Source: Parabacteroides sp. PF5-9 (GTDB taxonomy: Bacteria > Bacteroidota > Bacteroidia > Bacteroidales > Tannerellaceae). Taken from it: a stretch of 64,000 bases of DNA. The notes beneath the pieces were generated by a model. It was not told the origin of the DNA. It worked only from the letters and a program-made list of their open reading frames with translations, and did no database searches. Below are positions 17,231-26,301 of this stretch, piece by piece. Each line of letters opens with the position of its first letter. The stretch's first letter is position 1. The stretch lies in the NCBI RefSeq assembly GCF_029893105.1, contig NZ_JARXWG010000010.1:48625-112624 (forward strand), written 5' to 3'. The position numbers and the translations under genes were made by a program.

Positions 17231-17968
17231 ATGACAAGAATCTTATACATTCTTTACCTTTGGTTGGTTGCCGTACCTGTTTTTCTCATACTAACCGTCA
17301 TTACCGCATTAACAGTGATTATCGGTTGTCTGTTGGGAGGAGAGAAAATCTTTTCCTATTATCCGGGAATGATCTGGTCGCGGATAACATGTTACCTGAC
17401 CCTTTGCCCGGTCGACATGCGGGGACGTGAATATATCGACCGGAAAAAGTCTTATGTATTTGTAGCAAACCATCAGGGTGCTTTTGATATCTTTCTGATA
17501 TATGGATTTTTAGGCGTTCCGATCAAATGGGTGATGAAAGCGGGTATTGGCAAAATACCATTGGTGGGCACTGCTTGCCGAGCCGCCGGTTTTATTTTTG
17601 TGGATAACTCAACACCAAAAGCAGCCTTACAAAGTGTTACTGCGGCCGAACGAAGTTTAAAAAACGGCGCGTCTGTAGCTGTCTTCCCCGAAGGTTCGCG
17701 AACCTACGACGGCAAAATGATTCGTTTTAAGAAAGGAGCCTATCAAATGGCGGTAGATCAACACCTGCCTGTTGTGCCAATCACATTAAACGGTCCGTTT
17801 TATGTTTTACCGATCGGTTCATTAAACATTAAGCGCCACCGGATGGAGATGGTCATTCACCCTCCTCTTTCGACCGACCATATAGAAACGTCTAATAAAG
17901 GACTTCAAAAATTAGCTGACGAGACACAACAGATCATTGCCTCCGGATTGTGGGACGATTTTAAATGA
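17231..17968 (+). CDS. plsC: 1-acyl-sn-glycerol-3-phosphate acyltransferase
   Basis: Acylates lysophosphatidic acid to phosphatidic acid at the inner membrane. An N-terminal hydrophobic hairpin (about residues 5-35) is followed by the catalytic NHxxxxD motif in VANHQGAFDIFLIYG, the substrate loop FPEGSRTYDG and the VVPITLNG block. At 245 residues it is standard length. Related lysophospholipid acyltransferases share these motifs, so the exact acceptor is inferred. It converges on the Wzi-like gene, with only 5 bp between the stop codons. Confidence 0.92.
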   Translation: MTRILYILYLWLVAVPVFLILTVITALTVIIGCLLGGEKIFSYYPGMIWSRITCYLTLCPVDMRGREYIDRKKSYVFVANHQGAFDIFLIYGFLGVPIKWVMKAGIGKIPLVGTACRAAGFIFVDNSTPKAALQSVTAAERSLKNGASVAVFPEGSRTYDGKMIRFKKGAYQMAVDQHLPVVPITLNGPFYVLPIGSLNIKRHRMEMVIHPPLSTDHIETSNKGLQKLADETQQIIASGLWDDFK

Positions 17969-17973
17969 TCCGG

Positions 17974-19461
17974 TCATTTATTCCAGGCCTTCAATACCCC
18001 TCGTTTACGCACACTCAATCCGAACCCGACAGTTTTATCACCAACCATATCACCGGTGTCGAATCCGACAGATCCTTTAAAATCCCAACCCGAAAGACGG
18101 GGATGTTGATAAGAGAGATCCAACGCCAATGACACACCGTCACGTTTTTTCAATAAAGGCGCAAAGGGAGTACCCCACCCATTCATCACGGTACACAATA
18201 AACGATAAGACAACTGTCGGGAGAGATCACCCTCCAGACCGATATGCCAATCCTTCACCCTGTTATTCTCAAAACCGGGAAAACGATTGGAATTGTATTC
18301 CGGTGAGACAATCAACGGACTACCGATACTCCGGTTAAAATACGTATGCCCCGTCGTATACTCCTCATTATTATAATAATTATCGGCACCCCCTCCCCTT
18401 CCCGGATAACGGTCATGGTCGAAATAAAGATAGTGGAGCGGACCACTTTGATCTTTGGTCATCAAATACTCCAGAACCACCTTGCGGATCCATGAGAATT
18501 GCGGAACATCCAGTTGAACACCCCACAACCCATCCCATCCATTATACAACAACAGTCCCGATTTATCTGCCGACAGATGCTGATGATACGCATGAACAGC
18601 CCATGTTTTCTGAGTATAGCCCAACTGAAAATCATAGGAGATATGATGATTCCCCAATACATTCGTCTGCGCTGACGGACTGGCATCTCCTCCCCCGCTT
18701 TTCCCGGCAAATACACGCAGAAAATCTTTGAAAGAATGAGGCTGTTTTCCCAAATTCGGATTAGTAGAATTCCCTCCCCATTGTGCCGTATGCTGCACAC
18801 CAAACGACACCGTAAACGGAAAATCCCCCCGCGTATCTTTCAGCCTTACAAAAATAGATTTATGATGCCACAATACATCTTCCACATAATACTTATCCGG
18901 AGATATAACATCCGCCAAATAGCGACTATCAAAAGAGCGGCCTATCCCCATATCGCCTTTCAATTGTAACCATCCTTTCAAGAAAGGAACAACGACAAAC
19001 TCCGGCAGACTGATATTTATTTCCGGAATCGGCCGGGCATTCGGAGATTGAATCAAATCGCCCGAACTCAAAAAACGGTCCCATAAAGAAATATAACGTT
19101 CCTTACTCCCTATACTTAATACAAGTTTCTGATAAACAAGTTCGGCATATAATTGCTGCAGAAAAACATTCCGCTCTCTCGGAGCCACAAACGCCAGATC
19201 GACGCCAACACTCCAGGTAAAAGAATGCCCTAAACGGTGTTGATGAAAAACCCCTCCTCTAAAATAACCGTTACCTGCATCTAAGGGAACTACACCATAC
19301 CGGTTACTCACCATCCAAAAAGGCGTATTATCACCTGTCGCTGCCGAACCAAACGTTTCAACCTGATAAGTCGTAACATCCGACACATCCTCTTGCGCAT
19401 ATAAAGGAACGATCACTCCTGCCCACAACATCACACCTAAAATCAACCCGACGACTTTCAT
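17974..19461 (-). CDS. Wzi-family capsule assembly outer membrane protein
   Basis: A 495-residue beta-barrel-type protein. The ATG at 19461 gives a clean signal peptide (MKVVGLILGVMLWAGVIVP to LYAQ); a longer frame reaches back into the upstream gene and looks unnatural. The body shows alternating aromatic strands such as LGYTQKTWAVHAYHQH, with YFNRSIGSPLIVSPEYN and GLEGDLSRQLSYRL typical of the Wzi family. Wzi proteins help hold or assemble capsule on the outer surface. It is the last gene of a tight operon behind an alpha/beta hydrolase and an OmpA-like lipoprotein. Confidence 0.82.
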   Translation of the reverse strand: MKVVGLILGVMLWAGVIVPLYAQEDVSDVTTYQVETFGSAATGDNTPFWMVSNRYGVVPLDAGNGYFRGGVFHQHRLGHSFTWSVGVDLAFVAPRERNVFLQQLYAELVYQKLVLSIGSKERYISLWDRFLSSGDLIQSPNARPIPEINISLPEFVVVPFLKGWLQLKGDMGIGRSFDSRYLADVISPDKYYVEDVLWHHKSIFVRLKDTRGDFPFTVSFGVQHTAQWGGNSTNPNLGKQPHSFKDFLRVFAGKSGGGDASPSAQTNVLGNHHISYDFQLGYTQKTWAVHAYHQHLSADKSGLLLYNGWDGLWGVQLDVPQFSWIRKVVLEYLMTKDQSGPLHYLYFDHDRYPGRGGGADNYYNNEEYTTGHTYFNRSIGSPLIVSPEYNSNRFPGFENNRVKDWHIGLEGDLSRQLSYRLLCTVMNGWGTPFAPLLKKRDGVSLALDLSYQHPRLSGWDFKGSVGFDTGDMVGDKTVGFGLSVRKRGVLKAWNK

Positions 19462-19474
19462 ATTATTCTTGTTC

Positions 19475-20488
19475 TTATTCTTCCAACCAGGTAAACATAG
19501 TCCGATACGCCTCATCCCGGTATGGCTTTTGTGAAAGAATCAAATCATGCATCCCGTTCGGTATTTGGCAAAAGGTGAGATCCGAACTTAACCGCAGACC
19601 GTATTTCCGGATATCCTCAACATCCAGTACCGCATCTGCCGTTTGATACTCATCCTGCCATTGATCGGTCTCTCTGATCGACTTATCAGAGGATAAAACC
19701 AATACCGGAATATGCAAAGATAATCCTTTCTGTACAATCCGATGCCCTTGATGAATAGCCTTGAGCCAACCCGCCCGTTTCGCATGACTGTTCAATTTTT
19801 TCCAAGTCGTATTAAACGCCCATTCACCTCTGTAATCTATATGAATACTTTGACCGTATAAATTGGCACTCCCTCCTTTTAAAACGGTCAACTTCGGGAA
19901 AAATTTCCCCACAAAAGCGACAACAGGCACCAATACCTTCTCCATCAACCAACTCATATGCATATCCAGAAAAGGACTATTTAGAATCATCCGACTGACA
20001 GGATGTCGATCTCCGCACTCTTTCATATATAACGGTAAAATCAGCCCCCCTGTCGAATGACCCATAAGAATAATCTCCCGGTTACCCTCCTGGCGGATAA
20101 TCGTCAACGCTGTATCAATATCGGCAAAATACTCCGTCAGACTTTTACAAAAAAACGGATCTTGATGAGGCAATATGGAACGTCCGTATTTCCGCAGATC
20201 CAACGCATAAAAATGATATCCATGAGCTGTGATACTATCGCCTAACGCTTTCTGAAAAAAATAATCGTTATACCCATGCAGATACAAAACAGCCTTGTCC
20301 GATTCCGACCGAAGCGGTTTCCGGATCAATGTGCAGATCACCTCCCCGTCATAATCATCCGCCATCCGGATGGTTCTGGAGAAATACCCCTCCCCTAAAA
20401 CATCTGCAACGTATTGCGCCTGGGAGAAACCAACGTTTATCCCAAACAGTGCCATCAATACCCATGTATATTTAAAAAAGGTATTCAA
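19475..20488 (-). CDS. Secreted alpha/beta hydrolase (serine aminopeptidase S33 / lysophospholipase-like)
   Basis: A 337-residue hydrolase with a signal peptide ending near FSQAQ. The nucleophile elbow is GHSTGG, preceded by VLYLHGYNDYFFQ and the YALDLRKYGRS strand typical of lysophospholipase-like enzymes; the catalytic His is in NGMHDLI near the end and the acid likely in VLSSDKS. It probably cleaves an ester in the periplasm; the substrate is unknown. Its start follows the OmpA-like gene stop by 2 bp and its stop is 13 bp before the Wzi start, so the three are very likely cotranscribed and may act together on the envelope. Confidence 0.82.
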   Translation of the reverse strand: MNTFFKYTWVLMALFGINVGFSQAQYVADVLGEGYFSRTIRMADDYDGEVICTLIRKPLRSESDKAVLYLHGYNDYFFQKALGDSITAHGYHFYALDLRKYGRSILPHQDPFFCKSLTEYFADIDTALTIIRQEGNREIILMGHSTGGLILPLYMKECGDRHPVSRMILNSPFLDMHMSWLMEKVLVPVVAFVGKFFPKLTVLKGGSANLYGQSIHIDYRGEWAFNTTWKKLNSHAKRAGWLKAIHQGHRIVQKGLSLHIPVLVLSSDKSIRETDQWQDEYQTADAVLDVEDIRKYGLRLSSDLTFCQIPNGMHDLILSQKPYRDEAYRTMFTWLEE

Positions 20489-20490
20489 TT

Positions 20491-21324
20491 TTATTTCAAC
20501 ATTTGATACAATTTATCCAGTTTTGGAGCCATGATAATCTCTGTACGCCGATTACGACTACGCCCTTCGGCCGTTTCGTTATTATCCACCGGCATAAATT
20601 CACCCCGTCCGCTGGGCTGTATCTGCAACGGTTTGACATGGTAATCCTGTATCAGAATACGCACCACCGACGTAGCCCGTATAACACTCAAATCCCAGTT
20701 GTCTTTAAATTGAACGGTACTGATCGGCTTATTATCCGTATGCCCCTCTATAAAAACATCAATATTCGTCTGCTTGTTTAACACCTCTGCCAATTTCGCC
20801 AAAGCCTCCTTGCCCCGTTTATCCACCCGGGCGCTGCCCGATTCAAAAAGCAGTTTGTCAGACATAGCCACATACACTTTCCCGTCTTTCTCGGTCACAC
20901 TCAACTCGTCACTTCCAAAACCGAGTAAGGCATCTTTTACATTTGTCAATAACGATTGCACCTCCTGATTCAGCACATTCATCATATCCTGCAATTCATT
21001 GATTGTCCGCTCACGCTCTTCCAACTCACCCATTTTCTGCTGAAGCAGCATATTCAGTTTTTCCTGTTCCGACATATTGGTATTCAACATCGCCTGATAA
21101 GATCGTATCTGCCGTCCCAGACCGGCTGTATCCCGGATCAAAACATCCAGCCGTTCCCTCAAGCGGTCGTTCTCATCGCGGCTACCAACCAACTCCCCTT
21201 TCAATACATTTTCCCGGGCAATCGCATCCAAACGCCCATTTTCAGCCAATTCATATTTTTTTTTCGTCACACAAGACGTTGCGACAGACAATAAAATCAA
21301 TCCGAAAAACAAACCCTTTTTCAT
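20491..21324 (-). CDS. OmpA-family peptidoglycan-binding lipoprotein
   Basis: The ATG at 21324 gives a lipoprotein signal with lipobox SVATSC; longer in-frame starts only add residues before it. The mature protein has a coiled-coil region (about residues 35-130: repeated Glu/Arg/Leu heptads such as LLQQKMGELEERERTINEL) followed by an OmpA C-terminal domain with FIEGHTDNKPI, SVIRATSVVRIL and EGRSRNRRTEI, which binds diaminopimelate in peptidoglycan. It would tie the outer membrane to the cell wall. It is the first gene of the OmpA-hydrolase-Wzi operon. Confidence 0.9.
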   Translation of the reverse strand: MKKGLFFGLILLSVATSCVTKKKYELAENGRLDAIARENVLKGELVGSRDENDRLRERLDVLIRDTAGLGRQIRSYQAMLNTNMSEQEKLNMLLQQKMGELEERERTINELQDMMNVLNQEVQSLLTNVKDALLGFGSDELSVTEKDGKVYVAMSDKLLFESGSARVDKRGKEALAKLAEVLNKQTNIDVFIEGHTDNKPISTVQFKDNWDLSVIRATSVVRILIQDYHVKPLQIQPSGRGEFMPVDNNETAEGRSRNRRTEIIMAPKLDKLYQMLK

Positions 21325-21518
21325 CTTTTCCGTTTTTTCCCGAAAGGTAGTATTATTCATCAAAAACTCGGCCGCTCCGTTCATTTTTTTATTCAATAAA
21401 AGATACCACGCGAGGGGTAGCTATACACAAATACTCTTGACATTCAAGCATAAGACTAATTCTTTTCATCTGAATGCCTTATCCGTTTTATCGTATTTTA
21501 TTAACAATTTTGCCAGAC

Positions 21519-21628
21519 CGATTAATCGTCTACCAATTGGTAGACGATTCGGCAACAGTTGGTAGACGATAGTGACACAGTTGGTAGACGAAAGTGACCC
21601 AACTGTTAGACGATTAATGGATCTGCAC
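21519..21628. repeat. 22-bp-period intergenic array, family A copy 2
   Basis: The core TAGACGA starts at 21541, 21563, 21585 and 21607, exactly 22 bp apart, with one inverted core TCGTCTA at 21526. The distance from the inverted core to the first direct core is 15 bp, as in copy 1 at 11 kb. ATTAATCGTCTA at the left is mirrored by TAGACGATTAAT at the right. It lies in the gap between the divergent OmpA-like and propeller genes. Confidence 0.85.
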
Positions 21629-21802
21629 AAAAACGACAGCTTATTCCTATGATCCGAAGAATAGATGCGGTTCTTTCCAGTAAGGGTATTTATTTTCTTT
21701 GCACGAACAAAAGATTAAACTAATGATAACGTTCGGAACACTAACTTTTCGATATTTTATTCCTTTCTTTATCACCATGTAAGTACAATTAAAACAAAAG
21801 TT

Positions 21803-21877
21803 ATGAAAACAGAAGCAAAGAAAACAACAAATCTCGATGCACCCAAAAACTCCAGGCTGAGTCATCAAGAGCAGTGA
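21803..21877 (+). CDS. Possible 24-residue peptide
   Basis: ATG at 21803 to TGA encodes a lysine-rich 24-residue peptide (MKTEAKKTTNLDAPKNSRL onward). The preceding AACAAAAGTT resembles real start contexts here. In related genomes propeller genes of this type are often preceded by small secreted peptides, but this one has no signal or recognisable motif and may be a remnant. The remaining 610-bp gap holds only the repeat array and AT-rich DNA. Confidence 0.25.
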   Translation: MKTEAKKTTNLDAPKNSRLSHQEQ

Positions 21878-21937
21878 CATTTGTTGGAATTGAGATTATC
21901 TAAATAATACAGAGAGAAATTTTATTTGCATATTTTT

Positions 21938-23140
21938 ATGAAATACATTATATCTATATCTATTATTCTACTTATCATTCTATTCTCCGGTTGTAATAAA
22001 CAGTCCAAGTATGACTCAGAAGATAAAAACAAACTATATCTTATTGATTTTGAACAATGTATAAAAACAGAACAAGGGTTGAAAATATCAGAGATTGCAG
22101 ACACAATAGAGTATCTGGAATTAAAGACACCAGATGATATTATTATCACTCATATTTCCGACATCAATCAGGTTGATGATTTCTTGATCATTGAATCAAA
22201 TCACCAGGCCTACAAATTTACATGGGACGGAGAATTTGTCAAAAAAATAGGGCGTAATGGACAAGGTCCTGGTGAGTATTCCATGATTTTTAATATAAGT
22301 TCTGATCCCATAAAAAAAGAGATTATTCTCTCTGACTCTGGACAATTACTATTTTATGATTATGATGGCAATTTTCTTCGTAGAAAAAAATGGGGATCAC
22401 TTTTTAATATCGCTTTTTCCAACTCTGTTTTATGGGTTAGTGAATTCGCTAATAATACGTATAAATATATTGCATTTGCTTTAAATGACATGGGAGATAC
22501 TATCGTTTCTATTCCCAATCCTCTTTATGGGATAAAAAGTCGGGATGAAGGCACAGGAGGTTCCATAGCTAAAGGTCTAAAAATGTTTTATCGACATAAC
22601 GGTTCACTCTATCTGAAAGGAAAAGAAGTCAATGATACCATTTATCAATTATCTGGGATAAACAAAACACCTTATGTGACTATCAATATGGGAAAATACA
22701 AATTACCTGTTGAATATGAAGCTTGGTATTCGTGGGATGACTTCAATAAACATGGGAGTCGTTATTGGGGAATACCTATTGTTGCTGAAGACAATCGCAA
22801 CCTATACCTCACAGCACTCAGATACAGAGATATTGACGGAGACAATTATAGGTATAATGAAGAAAATTTCAGATATATTGTATATGACAAGGAAAAACGT
22901 AAAGGATTCGTTACCAAAAACAAAACAGATACTAAAATAACAGATGATATCTTGGGTGACCCTCCGATATGGCCTCGTTGGATTATGAACGATTATTATA
23001 TGAATATAATCGAACCTTATGAATTATTAGATGAGATTAGAAATGGAGATTATACATTATCACCTGCATTCGAAAAACAATTATCAGGTTTTGAATATGG
23101 GACAAATCAGCTGATCGTGTTGTGTCGTAGAAAAAAATAA
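21938..23140 (+). CDS. 6-bladed beta-propeller lipoprotein
   Basis: A 400-residue secreted lipoprotein: signal MKYIISISIILLIILFSGC with the lipid cysteine at residue 19. The ATG at 21938 is used; a TTG 12 bp upstream adds four residues. The body has NHL/propeller-like repeats (QAYKFTWDGEFVKKIGRNG, GQLLFYDYDGNFLRRKKWG) and the GPGEYSMIF loop common in the Bacteroidetes 6-bladed propeller family (DUF4934-like). Such proteins are numerous in gut Bacteroidales and their ligands are unknown. The gene is clearly more AT-rich than its neighbours and stands alone, which may mean recent acquisition. Confidence 0.75.
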   Translation: MKYIISISIILLIILFSGCNKQSKYDSEDKNKLYLIDFEQCIKTEQGLKISEIADTIEYLELKTPDDIIITHISDINQVDDFLIIESNHQAYKFTWDGEFVKKIGRNGQGPGEYSMIFNISSDPIKKEIILSDSGQLLFYDYDGNFLRRKKWGSLFNIAFSNSVLWVSEFANNTYKYIAFALNDMGDTIVSIPNPLYGIKSRDEGTGGSIAKGLKMFYRHNGSLYLKGKEVNDTIYQLSGINKTPYVTINMGKYKLPVEYEAWYSWDDFNKHGSRYWGIPIVAEDNRNLYLTALRYRDIDGDNYRYNEENFRYIVYDKEKRKGFVTKNKTDTKITDDILGDPPIWPRWIMNDYYMNIIEPYELLDEIRNGDYTLSPAFEKQLSGFEYGTNQLIVLCRRKK

Positions 23141-23188
23141 AAAAGACAGTCTAAAAACCCTTACAGGTTCTTTCAGACTGTCTTTTTC
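23141..23188 (+). terminator. Terminator of the propeller gene
   Basis: AAAAGACAGTCT (23141-23152) pairs with AGACTGTCTTTT (23175-23186), a perfect 12-bp stem with a small inner hairpin and a following T-rich tail. Confidence 0.85.
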
Positions 23189-23260
23189 TATTCAAACAGA
23201 ACGTTTTTACCACACTATTCCGTCCAGATATTGGAAATCACCTTATGTTCTGTATAAAGA

Positions 23261-26200
23261 TTAATCTATTTTGACTCTATAAATTGATGAACGTGCCGTG
23301 ATAAACAGTTCGTCTCCATGCTTTCCACCAATTGTAAGCGAAGAGGGACGTTCGGGAACAACGATTCTACGGATTTGCTTTCCTTCTTTATCGAAAACAT
23401 ATACATGACCGTCTGTTACATAAATATGACCGTTTTTATCCACTGTTGTACCAAATTCTCCTTGTTCTATAAAATGACGAAGATTAGAAAGCGTTCCGTT
23501 CGGAGCAACATCCAATCGAACGATTCGTCTTTCATATTCATCACTGGAGTAAAGCGGTTTACCCGGAATCGCTTCAATAACGGAAGAAGAACGTGCCAGG
23601 TCATAATGTTCAGGAATAATGGTTACCCCATCCGGTGCAACAAAACACTCTTCCGGTACATAAAGAGAGACCTCATCGAAGTCATGCATATCGCGCCAGC
23701 GATTAGAAGGGTATAAAGCCTTCGCCACGCGTTGTACAGATCCCATTTTTACCTTCGGTAATAAACGAATCGTTTCATCCGGACGATCGGGATCAACCGA
23801 ATACACCCAGGTGGCAAAACCACTATTCCCCCATTTACTGAAGTTTGTTCCTTCCGCATCGGGCAAACGAGGAACCGTTTCCTGCTTACCGTCCACAAGA
23901 TAGCCGGGCTGTGGATCATAACGGAAAACAACTAACAGATTATCTTGCGTATCAAATGCCAGAGAAAGCGGTTGCCAGGGATAATCAGCCAACAGAGATA
24001 ATTTTTCGGTCTGCACATCCCATTTATAGATACGACGCATCCGTTGCTCACTGAAATAAACATTTCCTTTACTGTCACGGGCAGCACCTTCGGCAAATTC
24101 AAAACCGGTACCTAAGCGTTCTACCTTTCCAGATGTTGCAGCAAGTGGTGTTTTTCGGGGTTCATTACCTGTAATTTTAAGATAAGTAAACTCCCAGGGA
24201 CGGACATCCTGTTCGGTATTGATATCATAAACAGTCAGATCGATCACAAACCGCATCTGACCAAAATTATGCGCATTGAAAAATTCTATATTTTTGCAAT
24301 TCCAGGTACGAACGGCATAAGGGAAAGGAGTCACCAACCGGATTACCCGGAATAGGTAAAGATTGGCAAAAAGCATATTACTACATTCATCCAGTTCCAG
24401 TTCCAGACAATCCGGCCCTTCACGGGTTTCAATTTCAAATTGAAAAGCATATAACTTCCAGTTGGATACACGTTTAAAACGAGCTTCGTTCCGTACATGA
24501 TGTTCTACCGACATCGCATAGATTTTCCCTTCGGTAGACGTATCACTGACGTAAATCCCGTTACTGCTGTATGAACTGGCAGTCCAGATATCCTTAAAGA
24601 CACCTCCCCCGCCGTTTGTGATCCACAAACTCCAATATTGCGTATCCCATGCACGGTCTTTTCCTTGTTCGGTCACCGGATTAAAAGGACTACTAATCTG
24701 TGGAGTACGTCTGCCTCCCTGGTTTGACTGTTGCCCGGGCTGTGGACGTCTCATTGTACCATGTCCACCTACGAATTTAACGTCATTCATATAAGAAGAT
24801 GCACCCGCCATCCATTTACATCCGACCGCCCGGTAATTATAGGCGCCGGTATTTAATCCGACACCGTTAACGATATTGGTTCCACCTTTCGGTGTTTCCA
24901 ACAAAGGCTTGGGAGCACCAAAACCGCTGAAAGCCGGAGTACTCTCTTTCAATATAAGTTGGGTCGCTATCGGATTCAATCCGATCAGATTCGTGTTGGG
25001 TTTTAAGACAAGAGATTCGGAAATCACATACCATCCCTGCGGCAGATAAATATGTTCATATTCAGCTATTGCCCGAAGGAAGACCTCGGTATCATCTGTC
25101 TCGCCGTCACCCTTAGCTCCAAGATCGCGAATATTTACCCATGTTTCTACAGGAGGGAGTGGCCGAATATCATTTACTGGCAATGCAGGCATCGTTTTTA
25201 ATATTTCCATATCGGCAACAGTTCTCATCTCCGGTTCCGCAGCCATATCTTCCATATGCAGACCATGTGTATACCGTTTTACCCGGTAAATAGGCGCTTC
25301 ACCACGTGTTTCTTTCCCGCTTTTACGGTAATGAGCCAGAACAGGCACATTGCGGCAACTGATATTCAGTAAACTCAACTGATTAGCCTGATTATTCTCA
25401 TTACTAACAATAACAGCCGCCTGTTTAATATTCTCAAACACACAATCCTCCATATAGATCTTATCTCCATAATTCGGATCGATATCAATCACCACCGGCA
25501 CATTATTGGCATATAAACGAACGATTGTCAACCCTCCTTCCTGAGTACGAACAGCCGCTTTACGCTGTCCTTCGAAGTAGGTATTCACCATCATCATCTC
25601 CCAGGCGGGTGACGTTTTTGTCGTATAGATACCGTAATCTCCGCCAAAGAAACGAACATTCTCCATTTCATTACCGACATCAAATAATCCGGCTTTCCCT
25701 TTTCCGATATGAATATCGACATTGGAGACAAAGCTATGCTGGGCAAAATGCGTGCGAAGCGCGACAGCATACGGATTCCCGTCTTCAATCTTCAAATCGA
25801 CGTTTGAAATGGCACTATAAAATGTTCCGGCACCCGCATCCCGAATCGGTTGACCTGGCTCGACAATACTTCCGGTAAACCAGAACATATAATTAGCCTT
25901 CCCTTTATCATCGGCTACTTCCTGTTGATAGCCCGGTGTATTCTTACCCAATACGATAACCGGTCGGTTCCGTCCATATCCGATCAAACGTACAGCCTGA
26001 GGAATATAAATCGTTTTACTGATCTTATAGGTACCTTCAGGTAGAAAGACGATGCCAAAATTAGCTTCTCTTTTCACCTGATTCAATGCTTGCTGTAAAG
26101 CATCACTCACATCTGTTTTTCCATCAGCCTTAATCCCGAAATTTTCAGGTGTAAAATAGATGGCTTCCGAATCGTTCGGTTTTTGTTTATAGACCGATTC

Positions 26201-26290
26201 TCCTTTAGAAATGGCTGCATTAACATAAGTCAGGCAACCTAACAGAAAAAACAGGACAACTATTATTTGTTGATTATATCTATTACGCAT
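23261..26290 (-). CDS. Secreted right-handed beta-helix (pectate lyase superfamily) protein with C-terminal beta-propeller
   Basis: A 1009-residue exported protein. The ATG at 26290 is chosen because the upstream ATG overlaps the preceding gene and precedes an otherwise complete signal peptide (QQIIVVLFFLLGCLTYVNA). Two pectate-lyase-3 type helix starts are visible: FGIKADGKTDVSDAL near residue 50 and LGAKGDGETDDTEVF near 390. The last 280 residues form an SMP-30/NHL-like propeller (GNVYFSEQRMRRIYKWD, GHIYVTDGHVYVFD). Such helices occur in polysaccharide lyases and hydrolases, but no catalytic set can be assigned from sequence. It sits directly behind an agarase-like hydrolase, so a shared polysaccharide target is likely. 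Confidence 0.78.
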   Translation of the reverse strand: MRNRYNQQIIVVLFFLLGCLTYVNAAISKGESVYKQKPNDSEAIYFTPENFGIKADGKTDVSDALQQALNQVKREANFGIVFLPEGTYKISKTIYIPQAVRLIGYGRNRPVIVLGKNTPGYQQEVADDKGKANYMFWFTGSIVEPGQPIRDAGAGTFYSAISNVDLKIEDGNPYAVALRTHFAQHSFVSNVDIHIGKGKAGLFDVGNEMENVRFFGGDYGIYTTKTSPAWEMMMVNTYFEGQRKAAVRTQEGGLTIVRLYANNVPVVIDIDPNYGDKIYMEDCVFENIKQAAVIVSNENNQANQLSLLNISCRNVPVLAHYRKSGKETRGEAPIYRVKRYTHGLHMEDMAAEPEMRTVADMEILKTMPALPVNDIRPLPPVETWVNIRDLGAKGDGETDDTEVFLRAIAEYEHIYLPQGWYVISESLVLKPNTNLIGLNPIATQLILKESTPAFSGFGAPKPLLETPKGGTNIVNGVGLNTGAYNYRAVGCKWMAGASSYMNDVKFVGGHGTMRRPQPGQQSNQGGRRTPQISSPFNPVTEQGKDRAWDTQYWSLWITNGGGGVFKDIWTASSYSSNGIYVSDTSTEGKIYAMSVEHHVRNEARFKRVSNWKLYAFQFEIETREGPDCLELELDECSNMLFANLYLFRVIRLVTPFPYAVRTWNCKNIEFFNAHNFGQMRFVIDLTVYDINTEQDVRPWEFTYLKITGNEPRKTPLAATSGKVERLGTGFEFAEGAARDSKGNVYFSEQRMRRIYKWDVQTEKLSLLADYPWQPLSLAFDTQDNLLVVFRYDPQPGYLVDGKQETVPRLPDAEGTNFSKWGNSGFATWVYSVDPDRPDETIRLLPKVKMGSVQRVAKALYPSNRWRDMHDFDEVSLYVPEECFVAPDGVTIIPEHYDLARSSSVIEAIPGKPLYSSDEYERRIVRLDVAPNGTLSNLRHFIEQGEFGTTVDKNGHIYVTDGHVYVFDKEGKQIRRIVVPERPSSLTIGGKHGDELFITARSSIYRVKID

Positions 26291-26301
26291 CTCTATTCCG
26301 T

